Assembly (NCBI GenBank): GCA_015179025.1
Contig: WHUX01000331.1
Location: 1 to 42,405 of the forward strand
Source: Terfezia claveryi
Lineage: Eukaryota > Ascomycota > Pezizomycetes > Pezizales > Pezizaceae
Direction of reading: 5' to 3'
Length of the DNA stretch: 42,405 nucleotides
Positions 28,753-38,631 of this stretch are shown here, in pieces. Made by a program: the position numbers and the translations under genes. How positions within the stretch are numbered: the stretch's first letter is position 1; the number at the start of each line of letters is the position of its first letter. Under the pieces are notes generated by a model that saw only the letters and a program-made list of their open reading frames with translations, was not told the origin of the DNA and searched no databases.

Positions 28753-29775
28753 ATTGTATAAGTGTTTGAGGAATAGAGGCCCTACCTAGAATCAGTAAAG
28801 GGTATTATCATGGTCCTTTCTGACCACAAGAACCTGGAATACTTTACAACCACCAAGTTGTTAAACCATCAGTAGGCTAGGTAGTCAAAATTCCTATCTC
28901 AATTCAACTTTAAAATAAGATACTGCCTTGGTAAGGCTGGTAGCAAGTCAGATACATTAACTAGGAGATTAAGAGATCTCCCTAAAGGGGGGAATGAAAG
29001 GCTGAAGTACTAGAATCAAGTGGTACTGAAACCTGAAAATCTCGATCTGATGGCCAATACCTTTACTAATACTGATACTAATACCAATGCTAAAGCTAGA
29101 GTAGACCCTGAAGCAGATCTTCTTTTACAGATATGACAGGCATATACAGAGGACCCCCTGGTCAAGGATATAATCACTACAGTGGATTTTGGACAGCACT
29201 GCCATACCAAGATTTCCCTAGCCAAGTATATAACTCAAGACAGCCTTTTCTACTACTTAGACCACCTCTATATATCTACAAATGATAAGCTACACCTGTA
29301 ACTGATTAAGGAACACCATGATATCCTTGCCATAGGTCACTTTAGGGTAGCTAAGATATTAGAGTTGCTTTTTAGGCAATATACATAGATTGACCAATGG
29401 AAGGAGGTAGAGCAGTACATATGGAATTGCCATATCTATAAACATGCCAAACCCACCCGCCATGCTCCTTATAGTACCCTGAAGCCCCTGAAAATCCTGA
29501 AAATCCTAAAACAACTTTGGCAATACCTAACTATAGACTTCATCACCAGATTGCCAGAGGACTCAGAATTTAATACCATCTTGATGGTAGTAGATTAGTT
29601 GACAAAAATGAGGTATGTAATACCCTGTTGAGACACCTATTCGGTCCCCGAATTGGCATCCCTTTACTTGAATAATGTCTTCTATTACCATGGCCTCCTA
29701 GTATTAATTGTCTTAGACCGAGGCCCTTAGTTTATCACTGATTTCTAGAAAACATTCTGTAAGCTGCTAGGTATT
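28753..29775 (+). pseudogene. B3: fragment of family-B pol (RNase H to integrase)
   Basis: Colinear with B from the codons for AIVRAFEEW (RNase H) through the linker, integrase zinc domain and core. It ends at the codons for LLGI, where element E inserted (gtatt, 29771-29775). It is full of TAG and TAA codons of the transition type. The linker contains a mutated Ala-Asp repeat (29071-29096). The rest should lie beyond the 3' LTR of E, outside the window. Confidence 0.88.
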
Positions 29776-29973
29776 TGTAATGGAGAACGTTATCTCATTG
29801 CTTATATAATTGATTATATACTTTTGTATTTCCTATATTACTACTATGTTATGTAACTAAGCCTCTCGGTTGAAGGACTAGCTTTCTACCAACTCATACT
29901 GTTTTATAAGCGTCCATAGCACACAGAATCTGCCATGGGAAATTCCATGGCACTTACTATATGAAGACACCCT

Positions 29974-30075
29974 TATTATGGCCGCGTGACCTCTGTTTAA
30001 GGCGTGTGACTCATTACTATGGCCATATGACCATTGTTTAAGGTGTATGACTCATTACTATGGCCACATGACCCT
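29974..30075 (+). repeat. 41-bp tandem repeat in the E LTR with TGACTCAT sites
   Basis: Two and a half units start at 29974, 30015 and 30056. Each full unit ends in TGACTCAT (30007-30014 and 30048-30055), the consensus of Gcn4/AP-1-type bZIP activators. It lies about 100-180 bases upstream of the TATA box, the place for an enhancer. Confidence 0.8.
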
Positions 30076-30151
30076 TTTTGTACAGTGCACCACCTTCTGG
30101 TGTGCTATCCTTTATTGTATTTATTTCCTTAGTCATCAGATCTCAGACAAG

Positions 30152-30159
30152 TATAAATA
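30152..30159 (+). promoter_or_regulatory. Likely TATA box of the E LTR
   Basis: TATAAATA, downstream of the 41-bp repeats and about 370 bases before the LTR end. By position and consensus only. Confidence 0.55.
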
Positions 30160-30528
30160 GGCTGTTGGATTCCCTTTGGAATCCACAGAAAGACAAGAAG
30201 CAACCAAGCAAGCACACAGAACAAGCAAGCCTATATACCGATCAGATCAAGATCATATAGCTTAGATAGCACAAATCATATAAGATAGATTACACCAGTT
30301 AATTACTGTTCCCTTCGGGAACGTCCCACATAGTAATCTCCCTACCCTTCTGAGGTCTTACCTCAGCAGAACCGAAATATACAAATGTCCGTACCTATGG
30401 ATATAGATTGTATAAATGGTACCGAATGAATACTATCTAGTACTATTCATTATATTTTTTTTAACTCACTTACCTAATCTTTACTCTTAAATCCAAGGCC
30501 TGATCAACCTTTAGATACCTTTATTACA

Positions 30529-30680
30529 CTCACGCAAGTGTATACAATTCGACACCCAAGTGCACATATAAAATCGATATTATTATTCAACTAGCTAGCC
30601 AACAAAATCCAACAAATGAGACATCAGACTCTCAACTGCAGTACATCAACAAAAGACTTAGAAGCAAGCTAAGCAGAGCT
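30529..30680 (+). other. Leader of element E between the LTR and the antisense ORF
   Basis: About 150 bases that must contain the primer-binding site (from CTCACGCAAGTG at 30529). I could not match it to a tRNA 3' end. No gene. Confidence 0.6.
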
Positions 30681-31283
30681 CTAATGGGCAGTAGTATCCC
30701 ACATTAAACAATCCCACCCTCGTTCACAACACTTTTCCCAATAAGATCGACAACTCATCTTGTACTCCTGGCAACCGCCATTACATCTGTACCTGTAAAT
30801 CTAGTACACCATTGAAAAACCGGCCCCCTAGATCCCAGGAATAATTGGTCTAAACAACTAAGCATCACAATTCCAAGGCTCAAATCTAGCTGCCTTCACT
30901 GCAGCTATTTCCTCCAGAAAAGAATTACCTCCATCAGAACCTTCCTTAGGCCTAGACATCTCTACCAATACCTCTGCGTCCCCAACGTCTACCTTAACAC
31001 ACTAATCAGAAAACGTGACACTCTTGCCGGAAGAACTAGAACTAGATTCTAGACCAGTAGACGAAGAAAAACCAGGACCATGAGAAATATTAGGATCCTG
31101 ACATCCAACCTCACCAGCCTCGTAAGCCACCGAGCTAATAGAACTGTCAGTCGAACGGAGATCATAAGGATCATCAACCACCACACTATCAGCACAGAAA
31201 GGTGTCAAAGAAGAAAAGTAACTCGATGATTGTATCGCATAACCAGCTGCATTTGGTTGCGGACAGACAACGAAATCAGACAT
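30681..31283 (-). pseudogene. Antisense ORF in the leader of element E, cysteine-rich C-terminus
   Basis: On the minus strand one frame runs 201 codons from ATG 31283-31281 (MSDFVVCPQPNAAGY) to TAG 30683-30681. It is broken only by four TAGs (31004, 30860, 30830, 30803), all explicable as CAG/TGG to TAG. The N-terminal 93 codons are uninterrupted and Ser/Asp-rich (STGLESSSSSSGKSVTFSD). The middle has an acidic helix-like stretch (NSFLEEIAAVKAARFEPWN). The C-terminus has cysteines in the order CX3CX6CX6CCX5C (30785-30708). Its start is separated by one base from the gag ATG (31285) on the other strand. A longer frame from 31496 overlaps gag and is judged a shadow. Function unknown; a regulatory or nucleic-acid-binding accessory protein is possible. 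Confidence 0.6.
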
Positions 31284-31284
31284 A

Positions 31285-33076
31285 ATGGCATCTGAACTTA
31301 GTAAGAAGACTAAGAGGTCGAGATGGTTAACTATGTTACCCGAAGATATTAAGAAATTAGTAGAAGAAACTCCCAGAAAGACAAGATTTATAGTTCCTAA
31401 TACAGAAGGGAAAATAAATCTGCCCATTGATATAGAAATAGGAGAACCAGGTGGAGCAGAAACTAAACTATATTTTAGTATGGCTTTACCTCTCACACCA
31501 GAAGAATTTTGGGACAGACATCTTCTAACAATTGAGGAGATTTTGAAATATACTCGCTCAATGGGACATGCCCAACAGTATCATCCTGATGATACTTGAC
31601 TCTTAATGGAAGCTGTAGCAAAACACTACTTATGGCTAATGCCTTACCCATTCAAAGAAAAAGACTTAGAAATGAATGTATTTTTAAGTAAAGAATTAAA
31701 GAAACCTATTGTTCTACTCTTAAGGAAACCTAATTGGGTAATCAATAACTGGGAAGAAATAATAGCATTCATGATGAGCGGCACTCATCTAGAAGAATCA
31801 GCACATACCGCGGAGGACTTTTTCAATCCTAGCAAAGAACTTCCAGGAGCATTCCTGAGAATACTAAAAGATCAATCGAAAGACAAAGGTTGAGCACCTG
31901 AGACACCAGAAAGGAGGACTGGGTCAGCCAAAGAACCAGATGACAAAGACCAACCACCAGAAGATATAGAATTACCAGAAGACGATGATGATCTAGATAC
32001 AGGACTAGACCAACAGAAGCAGAAAACACAAGGAGGAGGACAAGACCCCGATGATAGCGGAGATGATAGCTCGGACTCTGATAAGGCATCGTCAGTTGCA
32101 AGTCAAACTCTTAAAAGAAAACCCAAATGAGGAAAATCAGTTGAATACCAGCAATGGGAATCTACAACAGGAATGGTTACAATGGGTAACCATAAAGCAA
32201 CAAATGCTTTAAAAGGAATAAAGATTAATATGCCAGAAAAATTAAGAGGAGAAGACAAAAAATGGTAAGACTCACAATATTTTGACTCTTAGGCCACAGC
32301 AATGCAACGTTGGTTTATTCTCAAAAGAATAGATTTGAAAGGCGCTTCAGCTTTGGAAATTGTTGGATTCAGAATAGAAGGAAGCATACTTACTACTTAT
32401 AATCAATTCTTAAGAGAAAAAAGGAAAGAATGCGACATTCTTTGGTTTCATACTAGCGCTAAGGGATTTTCTAATACCCTCTACTAGTAAGGACATTTTG
32501 TGGAAATGATGGGAGACAGCCACACCATACTAGGACAGACGTCACATGGGAATCAAACAGTTTGCCAACTGGCTTACTGAAATGCAAATCAAATTGATTG
32601 ACAAGGATGGCAAACAATCAATATCGCAGGAAGTAAAAAGAAGAAAGTTTCTCAATCACCTGCCGCCATATATGTCAGCTACATTAATTCCCTTAATCAA
32701 AGAAGAATGGTCATATGATCAGCTCGTACATCAAGCAGAGTCATATGAAGCTTTTAAGAAGGATATTGCCCCACCATCCATAACAAATACATCCCGACGA
32801 CAACACCCTCGAAATGAAAATCGAAGTCATGGTCCACGCAGGGACCAAAATCAACGACATAAAACAGGATTTAATTCTAGCAGCAATCCCAATACCAAAC
32901 CCAACACAGAAAATCGGAAGGACTTAGATTGGGACACCATCACAAAAAAATTGGATCAGAAGACAAAGATGCAATTAATTAAAGACAAGAAATGTCTATG
33001 GTGTTGGAACCCTGGACACTCCTACAAGGACTATAGGAAACGAAAAAATAAGGTACCTATGTGTACAGCCACATAA
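31285..33076 (+). pseudogene. Gag of element E, decayed
   Basis: Starts MASELSKKTKRSRWLTMLPEDIKK at 31285 and continues in the same frame past TGA stops at 31597 and 31891 into an acidic low-complexity region (about 31960-32100). The capsid-like domain follows (AMQRWFILKRIDLKG, FANWLTEMQIKLIDKDG). The frame changes near 32540 by about one base. The C-terminus is basic and Asn-rich, with a zinc knuckle at 32993-33034 reading CLWCWNPGHSYKDY; its last Cys is now Tyr, a G-to-A change. The frame then runs towards the protease with a TAA at 33074. Gag is not functional as read. Confidence 0.82.
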
Positions 33077-33997
33077 GATTTAGCTATGCCGATAGCCACT
33101 AAGAAAAAAAACAGTAAGGATAAAATCAAGGAATGACCCTTGTCAAGACAGGTACCAGATTTTAGTAAGGTATTCGTTAAAGCTAACGAACACCCCGCAC
33201 TAGCTTTAATTGATCTCCAAACGAAGGGAGGAGACTTAATCAATTCTCAATTTGTACACCTATACAAAATACCAACTAGAAGTATCGAAAAGAAATCATT
33301 AAGTACTGCAATTAAAGGCTCAAAAGGAACGATAGACAAAGCTTGTACTATCAAACTTGATTGGATAGGTTATGTAGAAGAACGAACATTCTATGTAGCT
33401 CATTTGACTGGATGGGACATGATACTAGGAGAACCTGCTCTCAGTAAAGTGCGAGCAATAATTCCTACCCATTAGGAACCAGTTACTATCCAACCAGAAA
33501 ATATTCCTTATTTCTAGCTAAGTGTATGGAAAGAATCTAGAACTATAGTGAATAGTATAAGATCAGCATATACTCAGATCAGCTGTGAATCAGTTACAGA
33601 TTATAGTGAACTGGATAATTGGGAAAATATTAGTGACGCAGAAGAAACCAATTCAGAAAGAGAACTCATGACAGCTGTTTCTATGGTACAGAAACAATTC
33701 AACCCTGTAATGGAGTTTCCCTTATTATTTCCTAAGACAATTCCATGGGAATTACCTCCACTAAGAAAAATTAATCACTCTATCAAACCAAAAGTAAGAG
33801 CTACTTGGATACCAAAATGGCGACCCTCAGGACATCGATTTAGACAACAAATCCATGTCAAATTAGTCGAAGAAGAAGCGTCAGGTCACATATATAGAGT
33901 AGAAAATGACACAAATGTTGTAGTCATGTTCACTATCCCTAAAAAGATAAACCGGAAGAAGCCAGACATATCAATGATTGTCGAGACTGCAATTTAG
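33077..33997 (+). pseudogene. Element E protease and start of reverse transcriptase
   Basis: An aspartic-protease-like domain lies at about 33170-33472: ALIDLQTKGGDLI at the expected active site, then YVAHLTGWDMILGEPALS at the usual second hydrophobic-Gly position. The catalytic D-T/S-G is not present; the sequence reads D-L-Q. The RT N-terminus follows (FPKTIPWELPPLRKINHSI, with YRVENDTNVVVMFTIPKK). Near 33990 the frame shifts. The local sequence (GATTGTC) suggests loss of a few bases between short direct repeats. Confidence 0.75.
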
Positions 33998-35562
33998 CCA
34001 TCGAACCAGACCACACCCCATTGCCAGATATTAATGAAGCAATTGAACTAGTAGCGGAGAATCCCATTCGGACTAAGCTTGACTTAGCTGACAGATTTTT
34101 TAATATTAGAAATAATAAAGAATCTGAGCAACACTCTACCTTTTTATGTCACATGGGATATTTCAGAAGTAGAGTTATGCAACAAGGGGATCGTAATGCA
34201 CCAGCTACCATGGTTCGCGTTATGCATGAAATTTTCAAGGACATGGTTTACAAAAATTTGATTATCTACATTGATGATATTATTATATTCTCCAAAACAT
34301 ATGAAGAACATATAGAATTATTGAAGAAAGTACTTCAACGTCTACAGGATGAGAAATTCTATCTCAAAAAAAGCAAATGCCAGTTCTTTACTCCAAGATT
34401 GGAAATCTTAGGACATGTTTTGACATCAGATGGATTACATGTAGACCCGAAGAAAAGGACTACTATATTAACATTTCCAACTGCTATAAGAAAAAAGGAT
34501 CTTAGAGGATTCCTTAGAATCATTAATTATCTCAACAGATTTATTCCTGACTTAGCATCGTATACGAGCACCCTGTCAGAACTGCAAGGAGAAACAAAGA
34601 AATGGGAATGGACAGATACTCATAATGCAGCGTTTGAAAAACTTAAGGAACTCGTGAATTCCCCACATGTTTTAAAACCCTGGAATGATGAATCTACCGA
34701 ACCCAAATATCTAGTCTGTGATGCTAGTGATGTAGGACTAGGATCCTGGATAGGTCAAGGACCGTTGACATACATCAGACCTTTATGCTTCCACTCTAGA
34801 AAATTTAATCCAGCACAACTCAATTATCCTACCTTTCAAAAGGAATTATTAGTGATTATTGACCCATTAAAATTTTTTGAAGCACAATTAATAGGTCACA
34901 AGTTCATTATCCTTACCGACTACAAACTGTTAGTAACTTTCCATACTCAAATGCCTGCAAGTCAAAAATTAAGGTGATGGCAAGATTACCTAATGGAATT
35001 TGATACAGACATACAGCATACCGCAGAAAAGGAAAATTTGATAGCAGACACTCTATCAAGAAAGCATAAATACTTGGACACTACCACTACCGAGGACAAT
35101 TATATTTCCAACAGAATCGATCCTCCTAACCATACCTACAACCGCAACATCTCTACTAACGTTTTAAGAACTTTCCACTCACCAGAAACCTCTACTCAGA
35201 ACAATATAGTTTCTCGCAGAGCTATCAATTTCAAGCATGTTGACTGCGACTTTAACAAATATCGTGGAAGAGCCGAAGAACTTGGACACCATATCTTCTG
35301 TCCATACTTCGAGGGCATCCCAGATAAAGAAAGCGAATATGACATGATGAAGGAAGAAGAGTCCTCAAACGACGAGACTCTATCTACTATACCAGAAGAA
35401 GTTTTCAGGGAGTATGATTGTGTACCTAATATAAACAAGAACAAACCCTTAACAGTTCTTGGACTAAGATATAGGCCTCCATCGTCTGAAAACGCAAAAC
35501 AAAATACCCTCGCTCCTGAAGAAGCGAAAGAAATTGCTATCGACCTGGCGCATAGAAATTGA
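33998..35562 (+). pseudogene. Element E reverse transcriptase and RNase H
   Basis: The frame 34021-34977 is open for 318 codons: PLPDINEAIE, FLCHMGYFRSRVMQQGDRNAPATM, the catalytic YIDD (34267-34278) and the RT tail LRGFLRIINYLNRFIPDLAS. RNase H begins VCDASDVGLGSWIG (34718) and continues with QKELLVIIDPLKFFE. A TGA at 34975 (TGG in origin) separates it from the rest (LMEFDTDIQHTAEKENLIADTLSR), after which an acidic linker runs to TGA 35560. The LDLADRFFNI motif has R where Y is usual. RT residues are otherwise well kept. Confidence 0.85.
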
Positions 35563-36350
35563 CAACAACACAAAAGGATGCACTGGTCCTTTTGCCAGGA
35601 TTTTTACTATCCAGTTCATAGCAGCTCCCATGCCATGAACAACCGCATGTTCACCGTCGAAACATATGCAATCTGCAACCACCACGGACATGGCAGTTTG
35701 AACTGTGACCTGACAGCCTCAGTTCTTAAGAAGGAGAAGGAATTCCTCACGACTCGTATTGCACATATCTTATCCACAAATGAGCCTCAAAAGGAACTAG
35801 CACCAGTACAACAAGCGCCAGCTTATCTACCTCCACCAGCTCTCAGCCGTGAAGAAGCTATCCAGGAAATCGGAGAATGGGCAAAAAGATAGATTACCAA
35901 CAAGCCGACACGACCTACTCTCCAATCCAGCATTCAGTTCAGTAACCCTACTGAACAGATGAGCACCCAACAAATGGAACAGGAGATCATAGATACTCCT
36001 GTTGCCCCACAACAACCATAGAATGCACCTCAACAACTAGCTGCAACCGCTAGCAGCAGTAATGCAATTCCAATCAACACCGCCGCCGTTACTACTCGTT
36101 CTAAAAAGTGAGTAGCCATTGATGAAAATCTACCCTCTTTTGTTCAAGATACCAAGACCTCCAGACAGCGTTGTGATTTCTGTAAGTTCTCAGGACATAA
36201 TGCTTCTACATGCAAGGAGAAGAAACCCACTATCAATGACTTCAACATAAGGATTGAACTGACCCTCAACAAGCTCATTGAAGAGAAACACATCAGCGAT
36301 AGATGGGAAGACGACAAGGACTACTTCATCACACAGTGGCTCGACTAAGG
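35563..36350 (+). pseudogene. Element E linker between RNase H and integrase with CCHC zinc knuckles
   Basis: In the pol frame with scattered stops. One knuckle-like motif, YAICNHHGHGSLNC (35665-35706), has Tyr at the first Cys position, one G-to-A from Cys. A complete CX2CX4HX4C knuckle, CDFCKFSGHNASTC, lies at 36172-36213. Between them are Pro/Gln/Thr-rich low-complexity segments. Zinc knuckles normally belong to Gag; here two are added in pol, apart from the gag knuckle at 32993. They could add RNA or DNA binding to the integrase precursor. Confidence 0.7.
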
Positions 36351-36903
36351 TACAGGTATGAAAGCCGTATATCAATCATGCATGAGAGTATGTCCTATCT
36401 GGAAGAACTACTATGATACCTTTGTGAACTGTAAGGATCATAGAAGAAGAGACGGATTTTTGTATGTTAAGAACCGACAAGGACAATGGAGACTAGTCTT
36501 GCCCTCTACCTTTAATATCGAAGGTAAGAACTATCTCGAAGTAGTTATTAAAGATATACATGAAGCAACTGCTCATGGTGGCATTGAAAAAATGATGAAA
36601 TATCTTACTGACTAATATGATTACCAGTCCTTTGCAGAACCAACTAAGGACTATATCTGAAGTTATGATACTTGTCAATGGACAAAGTATTCCAACAAGG
36701 TGCCACTTGAACTCATAACCCCATTACATGTACCAAGCAGGCCATGGACTGACATATCGATGGATTTTCTTAAATTAGCACCTGTGTTTACTAAGTATTC
36801 AATTTTGTACCCGAATATTCCTGTTGAAGAAGATCATGTAGTTTGTATTTCATGACTTTGGACGATTGTCAATAGACAATCAGGATTTAAGTTTCTTATT
36901 CCT
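36351..36903 (+). pseudogene. Element E integrase, N-terminal part only
   Basis: Contains an HHCC-type zinc domain: IHEATAHGGIEKMMKYL (about 36559) and YDTCQWTK (about 36664; the first Cys of the pair reads Tyr). Then comes the core start PWTDISMDFLKLAPVF with the first acidic residue at 36763, and LWTIVNRQSGFKFLIP, after which B4 begins. TGA and TAA codons interrupt it (36613, 36658, 36853). The second and third acidic residues should be beyond B4. Confidence 0.82.
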
Positions 36904-37440
36904 TGTCACAACCGTCCTTGCCTAGCCGGGTTTGAGAGTCAGACGAAATTCCGTCCGACTCTCGTTATTGTTGATTGATATCGTTGTTATGTCTGTTCCC
37001 GAGATAAGGGGTCTCAGGAACCTTATTTTTTCCGGTGGCCTTGGCCAGGAAGGAAGCCTGTATATATAGCTTGCTCTCTCCGCCCTCTCGTTAGATCCCT
37101 ATCCAATGTCTTGTATATCCAATACAGGGCCTTGCTTCTCTCCATGTTGGTGCATCTCCCTTGTGCACCTCCTCGCCTTGTCTCTGCAGCCCAGCTGCCT
37201 CCCTTGATATACGCGGCAACTGCTTCCGTGTGTCTCGTGTCCCTTGCGCTCTGCCTCTCTTGCCTCTTGCCCTTGCCCCTCATCTTAGCCTCCCCCTGGT
37301 CACACACGTAGCGTTCCTACGTGTGTCTTACCCTAGCCTTTCCCCAGATCACATACGTAGCGCTCCTACGTGTGCGATTGCCCCTTGCCACTTCCCCGGC
37401 GTACCCCTTGGTCGCCTTGTCCCCCAGAGCCCTCGTTACA
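36904..37440 (+). repeat. 5' LTR of element B4
   Basis: 537 bp, TGTCACAACCG to CTCGTTACA, with the imperfect GAGAGTCAGACG palindrome (about 36934-36963), the TATATATAG block (about 37060), few CCTCTTG units, and both CACACGTAG-type hairpins (37302-37326 perfect; about 37351-37373 with one C-to-T). Confidence 0.94.
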
Positions 37441-37476
37441 CTACGTTGGATCTTCTCGACCAACTGGTATGCTGTC

Positions 37477-38610
37477 ATGTCCGAACTAACCCCGTTACCC
37501 ACTGACAGGTTTCAAGCATGGAGGGAAACCCCAATACCCTCAGACCTTGCCCAGCTGTTGGAATACTCCCGAATGGCTATCGATATCTTCACTGCCACCT
37601 ATAAGATTGGCGAAAAACAAGGAGCAGAGCTCCAGAACACCGAACGAAGGCTGAAAGAAGCCAAAGATGAAATCCTTCTTCTCCGAGAGGACCTTGCAGA
37701 CGACCGAGTAACCATTCGCAATCTCAACTGTGCCCTTGCCGCTGCAACCGCACAGGCACTGGCGACTGCCATACCCGCCAAAACCCAAGACCTCTCCACC
37801 CCACCCAAATTTAATGGTGAACAGGCCCACCTTAAGGCCTGAAAAAACTCGATTAATATTAAGCTCAATGGAGATGCTGCTAAATTTCCAACCACCCAGC
37901 ACAAACTCGCCTATGTTTATGGCCTGCTGGAGGGGAAGGCTCTGGACCAAGTCTAGCTCTATGTTTTGGGAATAGGGATCAATCTAGCGAACATTTCCGC
38001 CTTATTCATTATCCTTGACCGAGTGTTTGGGGATCCAGATCCAGAAGGAATGGCCACAAGAGCCCTTCTAGCCCTTCGACAAAAGAACACCGACCTCGCC
38101 ACCTATGTGGCTGAATTCTCTAGGTTGGCTGCTGAAGTCGACTAGAGTGACAAAATAAAATTGGTTCAATTCCAGGAAGGCCTAAGCATGGAGCTAAGGC
38201 AGGCACTCATCAATTTCCCAGATGTCCACACCCTAGAAGAGTTTATTGATCAAGCTAGCCGATTGGAGCAACAGATGGCCAGGTTTAGAAATAGCCTGAA
38301 GGCCTCCCCCACCGCAGCCCCCCGCTCGACTTTCTCACCTGCTCGCACTTAGCCACAGACCCCTATTACCAACAACCCCGCCTACCCTTCCCTCGTAGCC
38401 GGTGGACTAGCATCTATGGATCTATTGGCAGGCAGGTCTCGCCTGACCCAAAAAGAGAGGGAACGCCACTGGAATAATGGGCTATGCATAGCCTGTAGGA
38501 AGACCGACTACTGCATTGCGACTTGCCCCCTTCGAAAGAATCTCTCCCTGGCCATACATGTGGTGTCCGAGACCCCAGAGGAGTTGGGAAAAGCGGAGTC
38601 CCTTGCCTAG
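37477..38610 (+). pseudogene. Gag of element B4, with transition-type stops
   Basis: Starts at ATG 37477 (MSELTPLPTDRFQAWRETP); the same frame is open upstream into the LTR. A coiled-coil-like segment (about 37610-37720) and DLSTPPKFNGEQAHLKA lead to TGA 37840 (from TGG). TAG codons at about 37954, 38143 and 38350 follow in the same frame. The capsid motifs RVFGDPDPEG and LATYVAEFSRLAAEV are readable. The zinc knuckle reads CIACRKTDYCIATC (about 38488), with the His replaced by Tyr or displaced. It ends ESLA-TAG (38608-38610). Unlike B gag there are no frame changes, so this is the best guide to the family gag. Confidence 0.88.
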
Positions 38611-38631
38611 TTGCTGACACTAGCAAGGGAC
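38586..38631 (+). promoter_or_regulatory. Conserved -1 frameshift site in B4
   Basis: GGGAAAA (38586-38592) in gag frame, a 5-nt spacer that differs from B (gcgga versus gccct), then the same 9-bp stem: 38598-38606 with 38623-38631. Confidence 0.8.

Larger units (their letters stand above)
29776..30528 (+). repeat. 5' LTR of element E
   Basis: 753 bp, TGTAATGGAG to TTTATTACA, with inverted TGTAAT/ATTACA ends. The left target copy is gtatt (29771-29775). It contains a 41-bp tandem repeat (29974-30075), a TATA box (30152-30159) and a small hairpin GTTCCCTTCGGGAAC (30308-30322). The 60-codon frame at 30078-30260 is not counted as a gene. Confidence 0.88.
29776..36903 (+). mobile_element. Element E: third Ty3/gypsy family, with an antisense ORF, truncated by B4
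   Basis: Begins with a 753-bp LTR (29776-30528), followed by a leader holding an antisense frame, then gag, protease, RT with YIDD, RNase H, a zinc-knuckle linker and the start of integrase. At 36904 element B4 interrupts the integrase; the remainder and the 3' LTR must lie beyond the window. Unlike A and B, gag and pol appear to have been one continuous frame: the two frame changes (near 32540 and 34000) look like later lesions. Damage is moderate and of the transition type. Confidence 0.92.

Noticed and set aside
31284..31496. N-terminal extension of the antisense ORF of E up to 31496
   Set aside because: It is the exact mirror of the gag start region; the methionine at 31283, outside gag, is the better start.
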